Assembly (NCBI GenBank): GCA_007121785.1
Contig: SKJX01000047.1
Span: 1-64,000 of the forward strand
Direction: 5' to 3'
Length of the DNA stretch: 64,000 bases
From: Nitriliruptoraceae bacterium
GTDB taxonomy: Bacteria; Actinomycetota; Nitriliruptoria; Nitriliruptorales; Nitriliruptoraceae
In this document: positions 33,861 to 44,422 of the stretch, piece after piece
How positions within the stretch are numbered: the stretch's first letter is position 1
Layout: each line of letters begins with the position of its first letter
Notes under the pieces: generated by a model
Seen by the model: the letters and a program-made list of their open reading frames with translations, nothing else
Database searches by the model: none
Told to the model about the DNA's origin: nothing
Made by a program: the position numbers and the translations under genes

Positions 33861-34870
33861 AGCTCGGGATCGGGGTCAGCGAGGACGTCCCCGTCGCGGT
33901 CCAACAGCGGATCGCCACGGACGTGGAGGCGGCGGACTTCGCTTCGCTGTGGACCAACGAGGCCAGCGGTCGCGACGCCCTGCTGCTGTGCCAGGCGTGG
34001 GCAGCGGCCACCACCTCGCTCCAGGTGGGCATCGGCGTCGTCCCGATCTGGACCCGGTCGCCAGCGCAGCTCGCCATGGCCGCAGCGACGCTCCAGGAGG
34101 CATCGGGCGGGCGGTTCCTGCTCGGGCTCGGCGTCAGCCACGGGGCGACGATGGGTCCCTGGCACGGCGCGGAGGTGCGGCGACCGTTGACCGCAGCTCG
34201 GGAGCTGCTCGAGATTCTGGAGCAGCTGGAGGCGGGGGAACGGTCCTCGGTCGATGGCGAGGTGCTCTCGAGCCGGAAGTTCCAGCTCGCGATCTCACCC
34301 CGGCCGCCTGCGACCCGCCGCTACCTGGCAGCGATGGGGCCGAAGATGCTGGCGCTGGCCGGCGCGGCCGCGGACGGAACGTTGCTCAACTGGGCGAGTC
34401 CCGCCGAGGTGGAGCGAGCTCGCGCCATCGTCCGCGAGGGCGCCGTCGAGGCAGGTCGCCGAGCGGAGGACGTCGAGGTGGCCGCCTACGTCCGGGTTGC
34501 GGTGGCTGATGATGCGCTCGAAGCACGCGGTGCGCTCGCGACCCAGATCGTGCAGTACGGGCGCCTTCCCGCCTACGCGGACCACTTCGGTCGACAGGGC
34601 TTCGGTGACGCGCTCGACCGTGCGAACCAGGCACGCGAGCAGGGGGCGAGCCCGTCGGAGCTGGCTGACGCGCTGGGAGACGACGCGATGGACGCCCTGG
34701 GATGGTCGGGGACGCCCGTGGACGATCCGGCGCCGATGCTGGAACGGTTCCGTGAGGCTGGCCTGGACCACCTGGTCCTGCGGGTCGTCACCGTGGGGCC
34801 CGAGCCGGTGGACGCCGTGCACGCGGTCACGCGCGCGTTCGACCGGTTCACCGGCCCGTCGCGGGACTGA
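33857..34870 (+). CDS. LLM-class (F420-dependent type) oxidoreductase
   Basis: 337 residues, luciferase-like monooxygenase fold. Seen: [73 protein letters not shown] and ATRRYLAAMGPKMLALAG. These fit the F420-dependent branch common in actinobacteria; FMN use cannot be excluded. Starts in a GTGA overlap with the DUF2017 gene. Substrate unknown. Confidence 0.87.
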   Translation: MKLGIGVSEDVPVAVQQRIATDVEAADFASLWTNEASGRDALLLCQAWAAATTSLQVGIGVVPIWTRSPAQLAMAAATLQEASGGRFLLGLGVSHGATMGPWHGAEVRRPLTAARELLEILEQLEAGERSSVDGEVLSSRKFQLAISPRPPATRRYLAAMGPKMLALAGAAADGTLLNWASPAEVERARAIVREGAVEAGRRAEDVEVAAYVRVAVADDALEARGALATQIVQYGRLPAYADHFGRQGFGDALDRANQAREQGASPSELADALGDDAMDALGWSGTPVDDPAPMLERFREAGLDHLVLRVVTVGPEPVDAVHAVTRAFDRFTGPSRD

Positions 34871-34923
34871 CCGCCGTGGCGGTGTGCCCAACGGACCGGA
34901 CGGGCCCGTGTGCGCAGCCGCCT

Positions 34924-34984
34924 GGGCGGGGCGGTGGACGCAGCGGATCGGGCGGGGCGGGGCGGTGTGCGCAGCGGATCGGGC
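34924..34984. repeat. 30-bp near-identical tandem pair between convergent genes
   Basis: Copies at 34924-34953 and 34955-34984 differ at two positions; the unit starts GGGCGGGGCGGTG and ends GCAGCGGATCGGGC. A shorter related piece lies near 34905. Sits between the 3' ends of the LLM oxidoreductase gene and murJ. Confidence 0.85.
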
Positions 34985-35021
34985 TGGGCGCTCGGATCGG
35001 GGGCGCGAAGACCGCCGGTGG

Positions 35022-36680
35022 TCAACGCCGACGCCGTGCGGCGTCGACCAGCGACCGTGCCTCCGGGACCCTGAGCGTCCAGCAGACGCCGACGTAGACG
35101 CCGCCACCGAGCCCGCCGATGACGATGAGGTCCACGACGGCCGGCAGGTCGGGCAGGACCCGGATCAGTACCAGGATCACCAAGGCAGCGAGCACCCCCG
35201 CGGCCAGTAGCCGCGGCAGCGTCCCACCGGCGAGCCGCACGTCCGCGAAGCGCCCACGCACCGACCGTCGGAGCAGCACGTACTCGATCCAGGCCCCGAC
35301 GGCTGATCCGGCGGCCAACCCGAGGGCGCCGAGACGCAGCTGGTTGGTCGCGGCGTCGCGGAGGCCCTCATCGACGGGGCGCAGGGTCGGTACGACACCG
35401 TCGTCGGCCAGGCGGAACCCGAACGGTTCGGCCAGGTCGACGACGAACTGGTCCAGGTTGAACATCAGGGGAACACCGATGGCCAACGCCACCGCGACGC
35501 GCACGATCGCAACCGTCGCCGGGGTCCTCGCATCGTCGGACGCGTAGAGCACCGACTGCAGCAGCCGGCTCCCGGTCGCGGCGAGCAGACCGAAGCTGTA
35601 GACGCCGAGCACGATCCCGACCTGCATGGTCGTCGCCGCGTCGAACTCCCCTCGGCCGTAGATGGCTCGGACGATGTGACCACCGAGGAGGACGAAGCCG
35701 ACCGTGGTCCCGAGCACGAAGAACGAGCTGCGTCCGAGCCCGGTGTCCAAGCGGGAGGTCAGCGCCTCCCGCGCCTCCGGGTCGCGTGTCGACAGGCTGG
35801 GCAGTTCGGCCGCGGCCACGCTCATGCCGAACAGCGCGATGGGCAGCAGGTACAGCGTCTGGGCGTAGCCGAGCACCGCGACGGCACCGACGGCCAGCAA
35901 CGAGGCCACCACCAGATCGAGCAGCGCTGCCACCTGGACGACCCCGCGTCCGAGCACGATCGGCCCGAAGGCCCGCAGGACCTGACGGACCCCCGGCAGG
36001 TGGATATCGAGCGAGGGGCGCAGGCTCCCGCGCAGGACCCGTCGGACGGACGGCACCTGGACCGCGACCTGCAGCAGCCCACCGAGAACGACGCCGGCCC
36101 CGGCCGCCAAGGCGGGTTCGAGCACGGCGGTCGCCCCGAGCCCGAACAGCACCGCGAGGATGCCGACGTTCCACAGCACCGGCGCCACGTAGGAGAGGAA
36201 GAACCGCCGATGGGAGTTCAGCACCCCCAGGCACCATGCGGAGATGACCAGCACACCGATGCCCGGGAACATGATGCGCACGAGCGTGACGGTCAACTCG
36301 AGACGGTCGCCGGCGAAGCCGGGCGTGAGCACGATCGTCAACGGCCGAGCGAAGGCGACCCCGAGCAGCACCAGCACACCAGCGAGCATCGCCAGCAAGC
36401 CGAGGACCGCTCCGGCGACCCGGCCGGCATCCTCCTCCCGGCCCTCTTCGAGCAGGCGCGCGTAGGTCGGGATGAACGACGCGGACAGCACCCCCTCACC
36501 GAGCAGGTTCTGCAGGAAGTTGGGGATGCGCAACGCTGCACGGAACGCGTCCGCGCCGACGTTGGCGCCGAGGAAGAACGCGAGCGCGGCGTCCCGGACC
36601 AGCCCGGACAGACGGGACAGGCCGATGCCGGCGGCGACCAGCGAGGAGTGCCGGCGCATCTCGGACGGGGTGTCGCTCAC
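35022..36680 (-). CDS. murJ: Lipid II flippase MurJ
   Basis: MOP-superfamily membrane protein that moves lipid II across the membrane for peptidoglycan assembly. About 552 residues with 14 predicted helices. Start region RHSSLVAAGIGLSRLSGLVR, then AFRAALRIPNFLQNLLGEGV with the conserved Arg and Gly-Glu-Gly, SASFIPTYARLL, and GVLNSHRRFFLSY. It lacks the long pseudokinase tail of mycobacterial MviN. GTG 36680 is taken as start; an ATG at residue 8 is possible. The two neighbours on this strand are independent genes. Confidence 0.92.
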   Translation of the reverse strand: MSDTPSEMRRHSSLVAAGIGLSRLSGLVRDAALAFFLGANVGADAFRAALRIPNFLQNLLGEGVLSASFIPTYARLLEEGREEDAGRVAGAVLGLLAMLAGVLVLLGVAFARPLTIVLTPGFAGDRLELTVTLVRIMFPGIGVLVISAWCLGVLNSHRRFFLSYVAPVLWNVGILAVLFGLGATAVLEPALAAGAGVVLGGLLQVAVQVPSVRRVLRGSLRPSLDIHLPGVRQVLRAFGPIVLGRGVVQVAALLDLVVASLLAVGAVAVLGYAQTLYLLPIALFGMSVAAAELPSLSTRDPEAREALTSRLDTGLGRSSFFVLGTTVGFVLLGGHIVRAIYGRGEFDAATTMQVGIVLGVYSFGLLAATGSRLLQSVLYASDDARTPATVAIVRVAVALAIGVPLMFNLDQFVVDLAEPFGFRLADDGVVPTLRPVDEGLRDAATNQLRLGALGLAAGSAVGAWIEYVLLRRSVRGRFADVRLAGGTLPRLLAAGVLAALVILVLIRVLPDLPAVVDLIVIGGLGGGVYVGVCWTLRVPEARSLVDAARRRR

Positions 36681-36735
36681 ACGTGGGTGTTCCCGCAGCG
36701 GGCAGGGGATGGGGGCGGCCACACCCTAGGGGTGG

Positions 36736-37614
36736 TCACTCCCGCCATCGGTGCGGTCGGTCACGCAGCCGGTCAGCCCCCACCTGATCGCACCAGTCGA
36801 GGAAGCGCTGCCGCGGCACACCGTCCCACGCGAGGCCGGGTAGATCGACACCCGGATCCAGCGAGGTGTCGAGCGTGGCGAGCTCGCGGTAGAGCTCCAC
36901 GTCGGCACGCCGTTCGGCGAGCACGGCGGCGAGCCGGGCCGCGCCGCGCACCGTCGGCTCCCACCGTTCGGGCGCCTCCGGGATCGCTTCGATCCGGCCG
37001 TAGGCGGCGAGCAGCTGCGCCGCGGTCTTCGCCCCGAACCCGGGGAGCCCGGGGATCCCGTCGGCGGTGTCACCGACCAGCGCGAGCAGATCCGGGATCG
37101 AGCAGGGTCCGACACCGAACCGCTCGACGACCGCCGCTTCGTCCCGCTCGGTCTCACGTGAACGGTCGACCTGCACCACCCGGTCGGCGCAGACCACCTG
37201 CGCGAGGTCCTTGTCGGGGGTGAGGATCCGCACCTGATCGACGTCGTCGCGGAACCTGGTCGCGGCAGCCGCCAGGACGTCGTCGGCTTCGTGGTCATCG
37301 CAGGACCACACGTGCACGCCGAGGGAGCACACGGCCGCTTCCGCACCGTCGAACTGTGCGAGCAGGTCCGCATCGACGCCCTCGGAGTCCTTATAGCCAT
37401 CGAACCGGTCGTTGCGCCAGCTCTCGATGGGGTTGTCGAACGCGACGCCGATGTGGGACACCGCCTCATCGGTGTCGGCCAGCAGCCCGAGCAGGCTGGA
37501 GACCAGCCCGACGGTGGCCTTGACGTCCCGCCCGTCCGGCGCCTGGCGGCTGGGCCGCTTGGAGTAGTGCGCCCGGAACAGCTCGTAGGTCCCGTCGACC
37601 AGATGCAGACGCAC
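36736..37614 (-). CDS. 5'-3' exonuclease (Pol I N-domain-like)
   Basis: 292-residue stand-alone flap/5' nuclease. N-terminal VRLHLVDGTYELFRAHYSKR with the first metal Asp, AVSHIGVAFDNPIESWRND, the CDDHEADDVLAA cluster of acidic ligands, RILTPDKDLAQVV, and the helix-hairpin-helix PDLLALVGDTADGIPGLPGF then GAKTAAQLLAAYG. All are conserved in polymerase I nuclease domains and ExoIX. GTG 37614 has AGGAG 8 nt before it. A TACCGT box (minus strand, 37647-37642) lies 27 nt upstream. Confidence 0.92.
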   Translation of the reverse strand: MRLHLVDGTYELFRAHYSKRPSRQAPDGRDVKATVGLVSSLLGLLADTDEAVSHIGVAFDNPIESWRNDRFDGYKDSEGVDADLLAQFDGAEAAVCSLGVHVWSCDDHEADDVLAAAATRFRDDVDQVRILTPDKDLAQVVCADRVVQVDRSRETERDEAAVVERFGVGPCSIPDLLALVGDTADGIPGLPGFGAKTAAQLLAAYGRIEAIPEAPERWEPTVRGAARLAAVLAERRADVELYRELATLDTSLDPGVDLPGLAWDGVPRQRFLDWCDQVGADRLRDRPHRWRE

Positions 37615-37641
37615 GGCGCGGCTCCTGTCCTCCGGCGGTGC

Positions 37642-37673
37642 ACGGTAGCGCCAGCCGGCGCGGAGGCTACGGT
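37642..37673. promoter_or_regulatory. Divergent -10 boxes for exonuclease and aat
   Basis: Minus-strand TACCGT at 37647-37642 serves the exonuclease gene; plus-strand TACGGT at 37668-37673 lies 45 nt before the proposed aat start. The boxes are 20 nt apart, so the promoters overlap back to back. Confidence 0.4.
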
Positions 37674-37718
37674 GCGGTCGAGCGGCATCGGTCGCCGGAC
37701 GAGACACCAGGGACCGCG

Positions 37719-38501
37719 GTGGAGCGAGAACGAGGCGTACACGCAGGCTCGCGGCGCCGGGTCGGGCGCCGCCCGCACCCGCTGGAGCCCGGGCTCGCCC
37801 GAGCTCCACGTCCGCTCCCGCCGTCAGCCTGGCAGCTCCCGGATCCCGACGAGGCCGACGAGGACGGGGTCGTGGGCATCGGGGCGGACCTCGGTCCGGC
37901 GACCCTCGTGGACGCCTACCGTCGGGGCATCTTCCCGTGGCCACATCCCGGGGTCCCGCTGCCGTGGTTCTCGCCGGATCCGCGGGGTGTCCTCGAGCTC
38001 GACCAGGTCCACCGCTCGCGCAGCCTGCAGCGCCGGCTCCGTCGGGTCTCGTGGAGCACCACGGTCGACGCGGCGTTCGACGAGGTGGTGGCGGCCTGCG
38101 CCAGCGGTCGGGGGGGGATCGGGACCTGGATCACGGGGTCCATGGCGCGTGCCTACGGACGCCTCCACGAGCTCGGCTGGGCCCACAGCGTGGAGGTGTG
38201 GGATGCGGAGCGGCTCGTCGGGGGCATCTACGGGGTCCAGGTCGGCGGTGTCTTCACGGGCGAGTCGATGTTCCACCGCGAGCCGGACGCGTCCAAGGTC
38301 GCCCTGCTGGAGCTGGTGGCCAGGTTCGCCGAGGCGGGCGGGGAACTGCTCGACGTCCAGCTCACAACCGACCATCTGCGGAGCCTCGGTGCGACGGATC
38401 TGCCTCGACAGACCTTCCTGCGACGCCTGCAGGAACAGCGCGACCGCGACGTCCGCCTGGCCACCGGTCAGCGGCCGGTCGGGCACCTCGCCGACGGCTG
38501 A
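37719..38501 (+). CDS. aat: Leucyl/phenylalanyl-tRNA-protein transferase
   Basis: Adds Leu or Phe to N-terminal basic residues, creating substrates for ClpS. The catalytic domain is clear: WQLPDPDEADEDGVVGIGAD, LVDAYRRGIFPWP, LPWFSPDPRGVLEL, the GIGTWITGSMARAYGRLHEL region, and GGIYGVQVGGVFTGESMFHR. Total about 260 residues from GTG 37719; the first 45 residues are basic low complexity, so a later start is possible, though none has a better ribosome-binding site. Confidence 0.9.
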   Translation: MERERGVHAGSRRRVGRRPHPLEPGLARAPRPLPPSAWQLPDPDEADEDGVVGIGADLGPATLVDAYRRGIFPWPHPGVPLPWFSPDPRGVLELDQVHRSRSLQRRLRRVSWSTTVDAAFDEVVAACASGRGGIGTWITGSMARAYGRLHELGWAHSVEVWDAERLVGGIYGVQVGGVFTGESMFHREPDASKVALLELVARFAEAGGELLDVQLTTDHLRSLGATDLPRQTFLRRLQEQRDRDVRLATGQRPVGHLADG

Positions 38502-38875
38502 CCTTCGCCGGGCATCTCCCCGACGCTCGCTCGCCGGGCACCTCGTCGACGCCCGGCCGCGCGGGTCGACGTCGCGTGCCGGCCTGGGCGGCCGCTGACC
38601 GCGAGGTCAGCCAGGGGATGCCGCGGCTCCGAACGTCGGGCACACTGCTCGTCGAGGCAGCCGAGTCCGGCTCCACCTCGAACGACGTACCCGGATCGTG
38701 ACGCATCGGCGCAGGTGAGCCCGGTCGCACCGAGACCGGTCATGCCGCGTCCGGTCGGACCCAGACCGGTCCGGCCGGGGTCTGGCGGATGTCCGCCGAC
38801 CCACCGGCCGCGCGGGCGTCCATCCCGGCTCGTCGGAGCCGACATCGACACCTCCCAGCACCAGGAGCCTTCAAC
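38502..38875. other. Upstream region of ahcY with two operator-like repeats
   Basis: No gene supported. Two 21-bp direct repeats, 38721-38741 and 38751-38771, differ at 2 positions and are spaced exactly 30 bp apart (about three helical turns). Each ends in the 8-bp palindrome GACCGGTC and starts CCGGTCG. They lie 105-155 nt before ahcY. I see no match to the SAH riboswitch consensus. Confidence 0.45.
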
Positions 38876-40276
38876 GTGACCGAGCGCACCGCCAGCGACC
38901 TGGCCTTCCCGAGCACGACGCCCGTCGCACCCGACGCCGCGGAGCAGCCCGTCGGGACGCCACCGGCGACGATCGACCGGCGTTACCTCGACGAGGACTT
39001 CGAGGTCGCCGACCTCGGGTTGGCCGAGTGGGGTCGCAAGGAGATCCGGCTGGCCGAGCGTGAGATGCCGGGCCTGATGACGTTGCGTGAGCGCTACGCC
39101 CACGAACAGCCGCTCGCCGGGGCGCGCATCGCCGGGTGCCTGCACATGACGGTCCAGACCGCCGTGCTCATCGAGACGCTCCAAGCCCTCGGCGCGTCGG
39201 TCCGGTGGTCCTCCTGCAACATCTTCTCGACCCAGGACGAAGCGGCGGCCGCCGTCGCCGCGGCAGGGACGGCGGTGTTCGCGTGGAAGGGCGAGACCGA
39301 GGACGAGTACGTCTGGTGCATTGAGCAGTCGTTGCGCTGGCCCGACGGTTCCGGCCCGAACCTGCTGCTCGATGACGGTGGGGATCTCACCGCTCTCGTG
39401 CACGAGCAGCACCCGGACCTCCTCGGGCAGGTCCTCGGCGTGTCCGAGGAGACGACGACGGGGGTCAAGGCGCTCCGTCGGATGCAGCGCGACGGCCAGC
39501 TCGGCATGCCCGCCATCAACGTCAACGACTCGGTGACCAAGTCCAAGTTCGACAACCTCTACGGTTGCCGGGAATCGCTGATCGACGGCATCAAGCGGGG
39601 CACCGACGTCATGATCGCTGGCAAGGTGGCGGTCGTGGCCGGCTACGGCGACGTCGGCAAGGGCTGCGCACAGGCGCTGGACGGCATGGGTGCGACCGTG
39701 TTCGTGACCGAGATCGACCCGATCAACGCGCTACAGGCCGCCATGGAAGGGTTCCGCGTCGTCACGATGGACGAGGTCGTCGAGCAGGCGGACATCGTTG
39801 TGACGGCGACGGGCAACATGAGCGTGGTCACCCACGACCACGTGCTGCGGATGAAGGACCACGCGATCCTGTGCAACATCGGTCACTTCGACACGGAGAT
39901 CGAGACCGAGGCACTCCGCGCCTACGAGTGGACCAACATCAAGCCGCAGGTGGACCTCGTTCACCTGCCGAACGGTCGCAGCGTGCTGCTGCTGGCCGAA
40001 GGACGACTGGTCAACCTCGGCAACGCCACCGGGCACAGTTCGTTCGTGATGTCCACGTCGTTCACCAACCAGGTCCTCGCGCAGATCGAACTGTGGCGCA
40101 ACCACGCCCGCTACGACCGCGACGTCTACGTGCTACCGAAGCACCTCGACGAGGAGGTCGCCCGCCTCCACCTGGAGAAGATCGGTGCGCACCTGACGGA
40201 ACTGTCCCCGGAGCAGGCCCGGTACCTGGCGATCGACCGGTCGGGGCCGTACAAGGACGACGCCTACCGGTACTGA
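38876..40276 (+). CDS. ahcY: Adenosylhomocysteinase
   Basis: NAD-dependent enzyme that splits S-adenosylhomocysteine to adenosine and homocysteine, restoring methylation capacity. 466 residues, usual for actinobacteria. Seen: [61 protein letters not shown] with catalytic Lys/Asp, [11 protein letters not shown] (NAD site), [11 protein letters not shown], and the conserved C-terminal YKDDAYRY with Lys and Tyr that reach into the neighbouring subunit. GTG 38876 has AGGAG 9 nt upstream. adoK at 50638 would remove the adenosine formed. Confidence 0.97.
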   Translation: MTERTASDLAFPSTTPVAPDAAEQPVGTPPATIDRRYLDEDFEVADLGLAEWGRKEIRLAEREMPGLMTLRERYAHEQPLAGARIAGCLHMTVQTAVLIETLQALGASVRWSSCNIFSTQDEAAAAVAAAGTAVFAWKGETEDEYVWCIEQSLRWPDGSGPNLLLDDGGDLTALVHEQHPDLLGQVLGVSEETTTGVKALRRMQRDGQLGMPAINVNDSVTKSKFDNLYGCRESLIDGIKRGTDVMIAGKVAVVAGYGDVGKGCAQALDGMGATVFVTEIDPINALQAAMEGFRVVTMDEVVEQADIVVTATGNMSVVTHDHVLRMKDHAILCNIGHFDTEIETEALRAYEWTNIKPQVDLVHLPNGRSVLLLAEGRLVNLGNATGHSSFVMSTSFTNQVLAQIELWRNHARYDRDVYVLPKHLDEEVARLHLEKIGAHLTELSPEQARYLAIDRSGPYKDDAYRY

Positions 40277-40391
40277 CCGCCCCCGTCGCTCGGCGGGCGG
40301 GGTACAGGTCGCCGGCCGCCCGCGAGCTCTGGTCGCTCGACGGCCTCGGCGCCGCTCCGAGTCGAGCGTTTCGCTCGAGGCTCACGTGCTC

Positions 40392-40397
40392 TAGCGT
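40392..40397 (+). promoter_or_regulatory. Possible -10 box for the exported protein gene
   Basis: TAGCGT, 120 nt before GTG 40518; weak. Confidence 0.2.
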
Positions 40398-40517
40398 TGC
40401 TGCTGTGATGCGCGCGCACGCGTGGCCGGATCCGGGGCTCACGTTCTGGGGATGACGTGCCGATACCTCAGCACGTGGCGGCCGACGCCTGACGTCGTCA
40501 CGACCAGGAGGCAGACC

Positions 40518-41426
40518 GTGGGATCGACCGTCCGCACCGACGGGACCGCGTGGTCCGCTGGCGCCCGCGTACGGGTCTGGCCACGCGTGGCACGACGATC
40601 CACCCTGGCGGCGGTGCTCGTCGTCGGTGTGATCGGCGGGACCGCTGCCCTGGCGCAGTCGGGCACCGCCGACGCCGGGCCCACGCCCAGCGAACTGCTG
40701 GCCGACCTCGACGACATCGAACAGCGGCTCCCCGAGGACGGGCCCGTCAGCGGCGTCGAGCTGTTCGCCACGGAGACGTGGGGAAGCCTCGAAGGCGACG
40801 CCACCAGCGCCCGCGCGGAACTGGACACCGTCGAACCCGACCTGCGCGCGTTGTTCATCGATGCCGACGCCTCCGAAGGGGACGTCGCCGACGCGGTCGC
40901 CCAGATCGCGCGAGGCTGGTTGGACCTGTGGCTCGCGGCGGACGCCATCAGTGCGGCCGAGGCCCACGACCTCGCCTTCCCGATCGATACGACCGACGCC
41001 GACGACGTCGCGACCGGCGCCGATGAACTGCGCGGCTCGATCGAGATCGGCGTCGAACTGGTCGTCGATGGCCGCGAGCGGCTCTTCGAGGGGTACACCG
41101 AGCTCCGCGAGCTCGGGGAAGCCGAGCCCGACGCCCAGACACGCTTGGACGGACGCGCCGACGCGGCCGAGGTCTACGACGCGGAGGTACGTCCTCGGCT
41201 GGTGCTGCTGCGCTCACAGCCGACCAGCACCGTGGCGATCCCGGTGGAGCGGTTCGTCACCGACGCGCCGGGGGCCGATCCCCGCGCGACCTCGCTCGAG
41301 GTCATCTGCGTCGACCGGGAGGAGCTCGAGGAGCTCGGCAACGTCGCCTCCGAGGAGGTCCTCACCGAGCTTGAGGAGATCGAACGGGTCGATTGCCCCG
41401 GCCTGCCGCCGGAGCTCGCCGACTGA
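40518..41426 (+). CDS. Exported acidic protein, unknown
   Basis: 302 residues; GTG with AGGAGG 8 nt upstream. Residues about 18-45 form a signal peptide: arginine-rich start, then STLAAVLVVGVIGGTAALAQ with a likely cleavage after ALA. The mature protein is strongly acidic and helical (ELLADLDDIEQRLPED, SIEIGVELVVDGRERLFEGY, EELEELGNVASEEVLTELEE). Two Cys near the C-terminus (EVICVDR, VDCPGLPPE) could form a disulphide. No family recognised. Confidence 0.75.
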   Translation: MGSTVRTDGTAWSAGARVRVWPRVARRSTLAAVLVVGVIGGTAALAQSGTADAGPTPSELLADLDDIEQRLPEDGPVSGVELFATETWGSLEGDATSARAELDTVEPDLRALFIDADASEGDVADAVAQIARGWLDLWLAADAISAAEAHDLAFPIDTTDADDVATGADELRGSIEIGVELVVDGRERLFEGYTELRELGEAEPDAQTRLDGRADAAEVYDAEVRPRLVLLRSQPTSTVAIPVERFVTDAPGADPRATSLEVICVDREELEELGNVASEEVLTELEEIERVDCPGLPPELAD

Positions 41427-41445
41427 TCCTGACGCTGCCGCGGAC

Positions 41446-42636
<1,191 letters not shown>

Positions 42637-43145
42637 GGCGGGCTCGATTCCTTCGGGGACGGTCGACAGGTGACGAGGTGGTCGCTGATCGCTGACGGAC
42701 TCTACCGGTGGACCGGCGGGCACTCGTTCCGACGCGATCGGAGGAACGGGGACCGGACCGCGACGCCTCCACGGCCGTCGAAGGAGCATCCATCGGCGCC
42801 AGTGAGGGGGTCGCGGCACCTTGAGCCCGAGCCTGCCGTGGGTGGTCGACGTCCGGTCAGGGCCAGGGTGCCCTTGGGTGTGGACCCTTCGACCCGTGCG
42901 CCAGCACCACACCCCCGCGACCATGTGCGGTGCACGGCCTCGGTGCGAGTGCAGGTCTGGAACGCTTGCCACGTGCTCCTACGGTCGGCATAGTAGGACA
43001 GTACGTCGTGTAGCTTCGATTGAAGCGGTCCCGGATGGTCCCACCCGGGCACCCATCGCGCGACGACGTCTATCCCAACCCATCACCGCACGAGCCCCCG
43101 GCTACGGCGCTCCGACGCCGACGGTGGGCAGGAGGAACGATCCAT
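42637..43145. other. Divergent intergenic region with leader of the BMP gene
   Basis: Contains the minus-strand TAGAGT box (42704-42699) for the aminotransferase. For the BMP gene, TTGCCA (42966-42971), 17 nt and CATAGT (42989-42994) form a plausible promoter. The resulting leader of about 145 nt can fold into a three-way junction: ACGTCGT (43003-43009) with ACGACGT (43063-43069), enclosing GCTTC-GATT-GAAGC (43013-43026) and a CCCGG/CCGGG hairpin (about 43030-43048). No known riboswitch recognised. Confidence 0.4.
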
Positions 43146-44288
43146 ATGAGGATGAGGCCCAGCCGCGCGCTTGCGGTCGCCCTTGCGGGAGCGCTCGTGC
43201 TCGCCGCATGTGCCGACGCTCCCGACGAAGAAGTCGTCGACGAGGAGCCTGAAGAGGAGGTCGAGGAGGAGCCTGAAGAGGAGGTCGACGAGGACGCGGT
43301 CGAGGAGGACGAGCCGGAAGAGGAGGTCGAGGAGGCCGACTTCCTGGCCTGCCAGATCACCGACACCGGCGGGGTCGACGACCGATCCTTCAACCAGACC
43401 GTGTGGGAGGGCTTCCAACAGGCGGAGGAGGAGCTCGGCATCGAGATCGCCGTGCTCGAGTCCGAGTCGGAAGCTGACTTCGACCCGAACATCCGCGCCT
43501 TCATCGACCGTGGCTGCGACCTGATCGTCACCGTCGGGTTCCTGCTCGGTGACGCCACGGCGGAAGCCGCGGAAGCCAACCCCGACCAGCTCTTCGCGAT
43601 CGTCGACTTCGCGTTCGAGGACGAGACCTACGACAACGTGCGTGAGATCCTCTTCGAGACCGACGAGGCGGGCTTCCTGGCCGGCTACGTCGCGGCCGGG
43701 ACGTCCGAGTCGGGCATCATCGGCACCTACGGTGGGATCAACATCCCGACCGTGTCGATCTTCATGGACGGCTACCTGGCTGGCGCTGAGTACTACAACG
43801 AGGAGCACGGCGCCGACGTCGTCGTCGAAGGCTGGGACGGCCAGGACGGCCTGTTCACCGGCGACTTCGAGTCGCAGGACGAGGGCCGTCGCGTGACCGA
43901 CTCGCTGCTCGAGCAGGGCGCGGACGTCATCATGCCCGTCGCCGGCCCGGTCGGCCTGGGCACCGCCACCGCGCTCGAGGACTTCGGTGAAGGCCTGATG
44001 ATCTGGGTCGACACCGACGGCTACGTGTCGGCCCCGGAGTTCGGCGACCTGATGCTGACCTCCGTGCTCAAGCGGATGGACGTCGCCTCGTTCACCGTGA
44101 TCGAGGAGGTCATCAACGACGAGTTCGAGGGTGGGCTGTTCCTCGGTGACCTCGAGAACGAAGGCGTCGGCATCGCACCGTTCCACGACCACGAGGACAC
44201 CGTCCCCGACGAGGTCAAGGACGCGATCGACGACCTGCGTCAGGGCATCATCGACGGTGAGATCTCGGTCGACCCGGCCGACTACTGA
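43146..44288 (+). CDS. BMP-family ABC transporter substrate-binding lipoprotein
   Basis: 380 residues; ATG with GGAGGAA 8 nt upstream. Signal peptide and lipobox LALAGALVLAAC place the lipidated Cys near residue 22. A 45-residue acidic linker of repeated EEPEEEVEE/EDEPEEEV units follows, then the BMP (PnrA/Med-like) purine-nucleoside-binding domain: VDDRSFNQTVWEGFQQAEEE, CDLIVTVGFLLGDATAEAA, FAIVDFAFEDE, GYVAAGTSESGIIGTYGGIN, and DVIMPVAGPVGLGTA. Followed by a matching ATPase and two permeases. Probable ligand is a nucleoside. Confidence 0.93.
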   Translation: MRMRPSRALAVALAGALVLAACADAPDEEVVDEEPEEEVEEEPEEEVDEDAVEEDEPEEEVEEADFLACQITDTGGVDDRSFNQTVWEGFQQAEEELGIEIAVLESESEADFDPNIRAFIDRGCDLIVTVGFLLGDATAEAAEANPDQLFAIVDFAFEDETYDNVREILFETDEAGFLAGYVAAGTSESGIIGTYGGINIPTVSIFMDGYLAGAEYYNEEHGADVVVEGWDGQDGLFTGDFESQDEGRRVTDSLLEQGADVIMPVAGPVGLGTATALEDFGEGLMIWVDTDGYVSAPEFGDLMLTSVLKRMDVASFTVIEEVINDEFEGGLFLGDLENEGVGIAPFHDHEDTVPDEVKDAIDDLRQGIIDGEISVDPADY

Positions 44289-44327
44289 TCGAACCGTTCG
44301 ACGGCAAGGATCGACGGTAAGGACGGA

Positions 44328-44362
44328 GCCGGGGCGTTCAGGCAACGACTGGACGCCCCGGC
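44328..44362 (+). terminator. Hairpin between the BMP and ATPase genes
   Basis: A 14-bp stem (44328-44341 with 44349-44362, one G-U pair), loop GCAACGA, followed by CCCTTTG. It lies 40 nt after the BMP stop. Such a partial terminator or stabilising stem would raise binding-protein mRNA over the membrane genes. A TAGGGT box at 44376-44381 may restart transcription before the ATPase gene. Confidence 0.6.
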
Positions 44363-44422
44363 CCCTTTGAGCCGGTAGGGTCCACCTGGCTTCGGCCAGC
44401 GGTCATCTTCGGAGGGTGCGGC

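Noticed and set aside
38502-38875. Possible SAH riboswitch before ahcY
   Set aside because: The GC-rich region contains direct repeats, not the conserved core of the SAH riboswitch; no matching pseudoknot pattern seen.
38468-39412. 314-residue minus-strand frame over the ahcY 5' region
   Set aside because: Repeat-derived TGLGATG-like runs and antisense overlap with ahcY; not coding.
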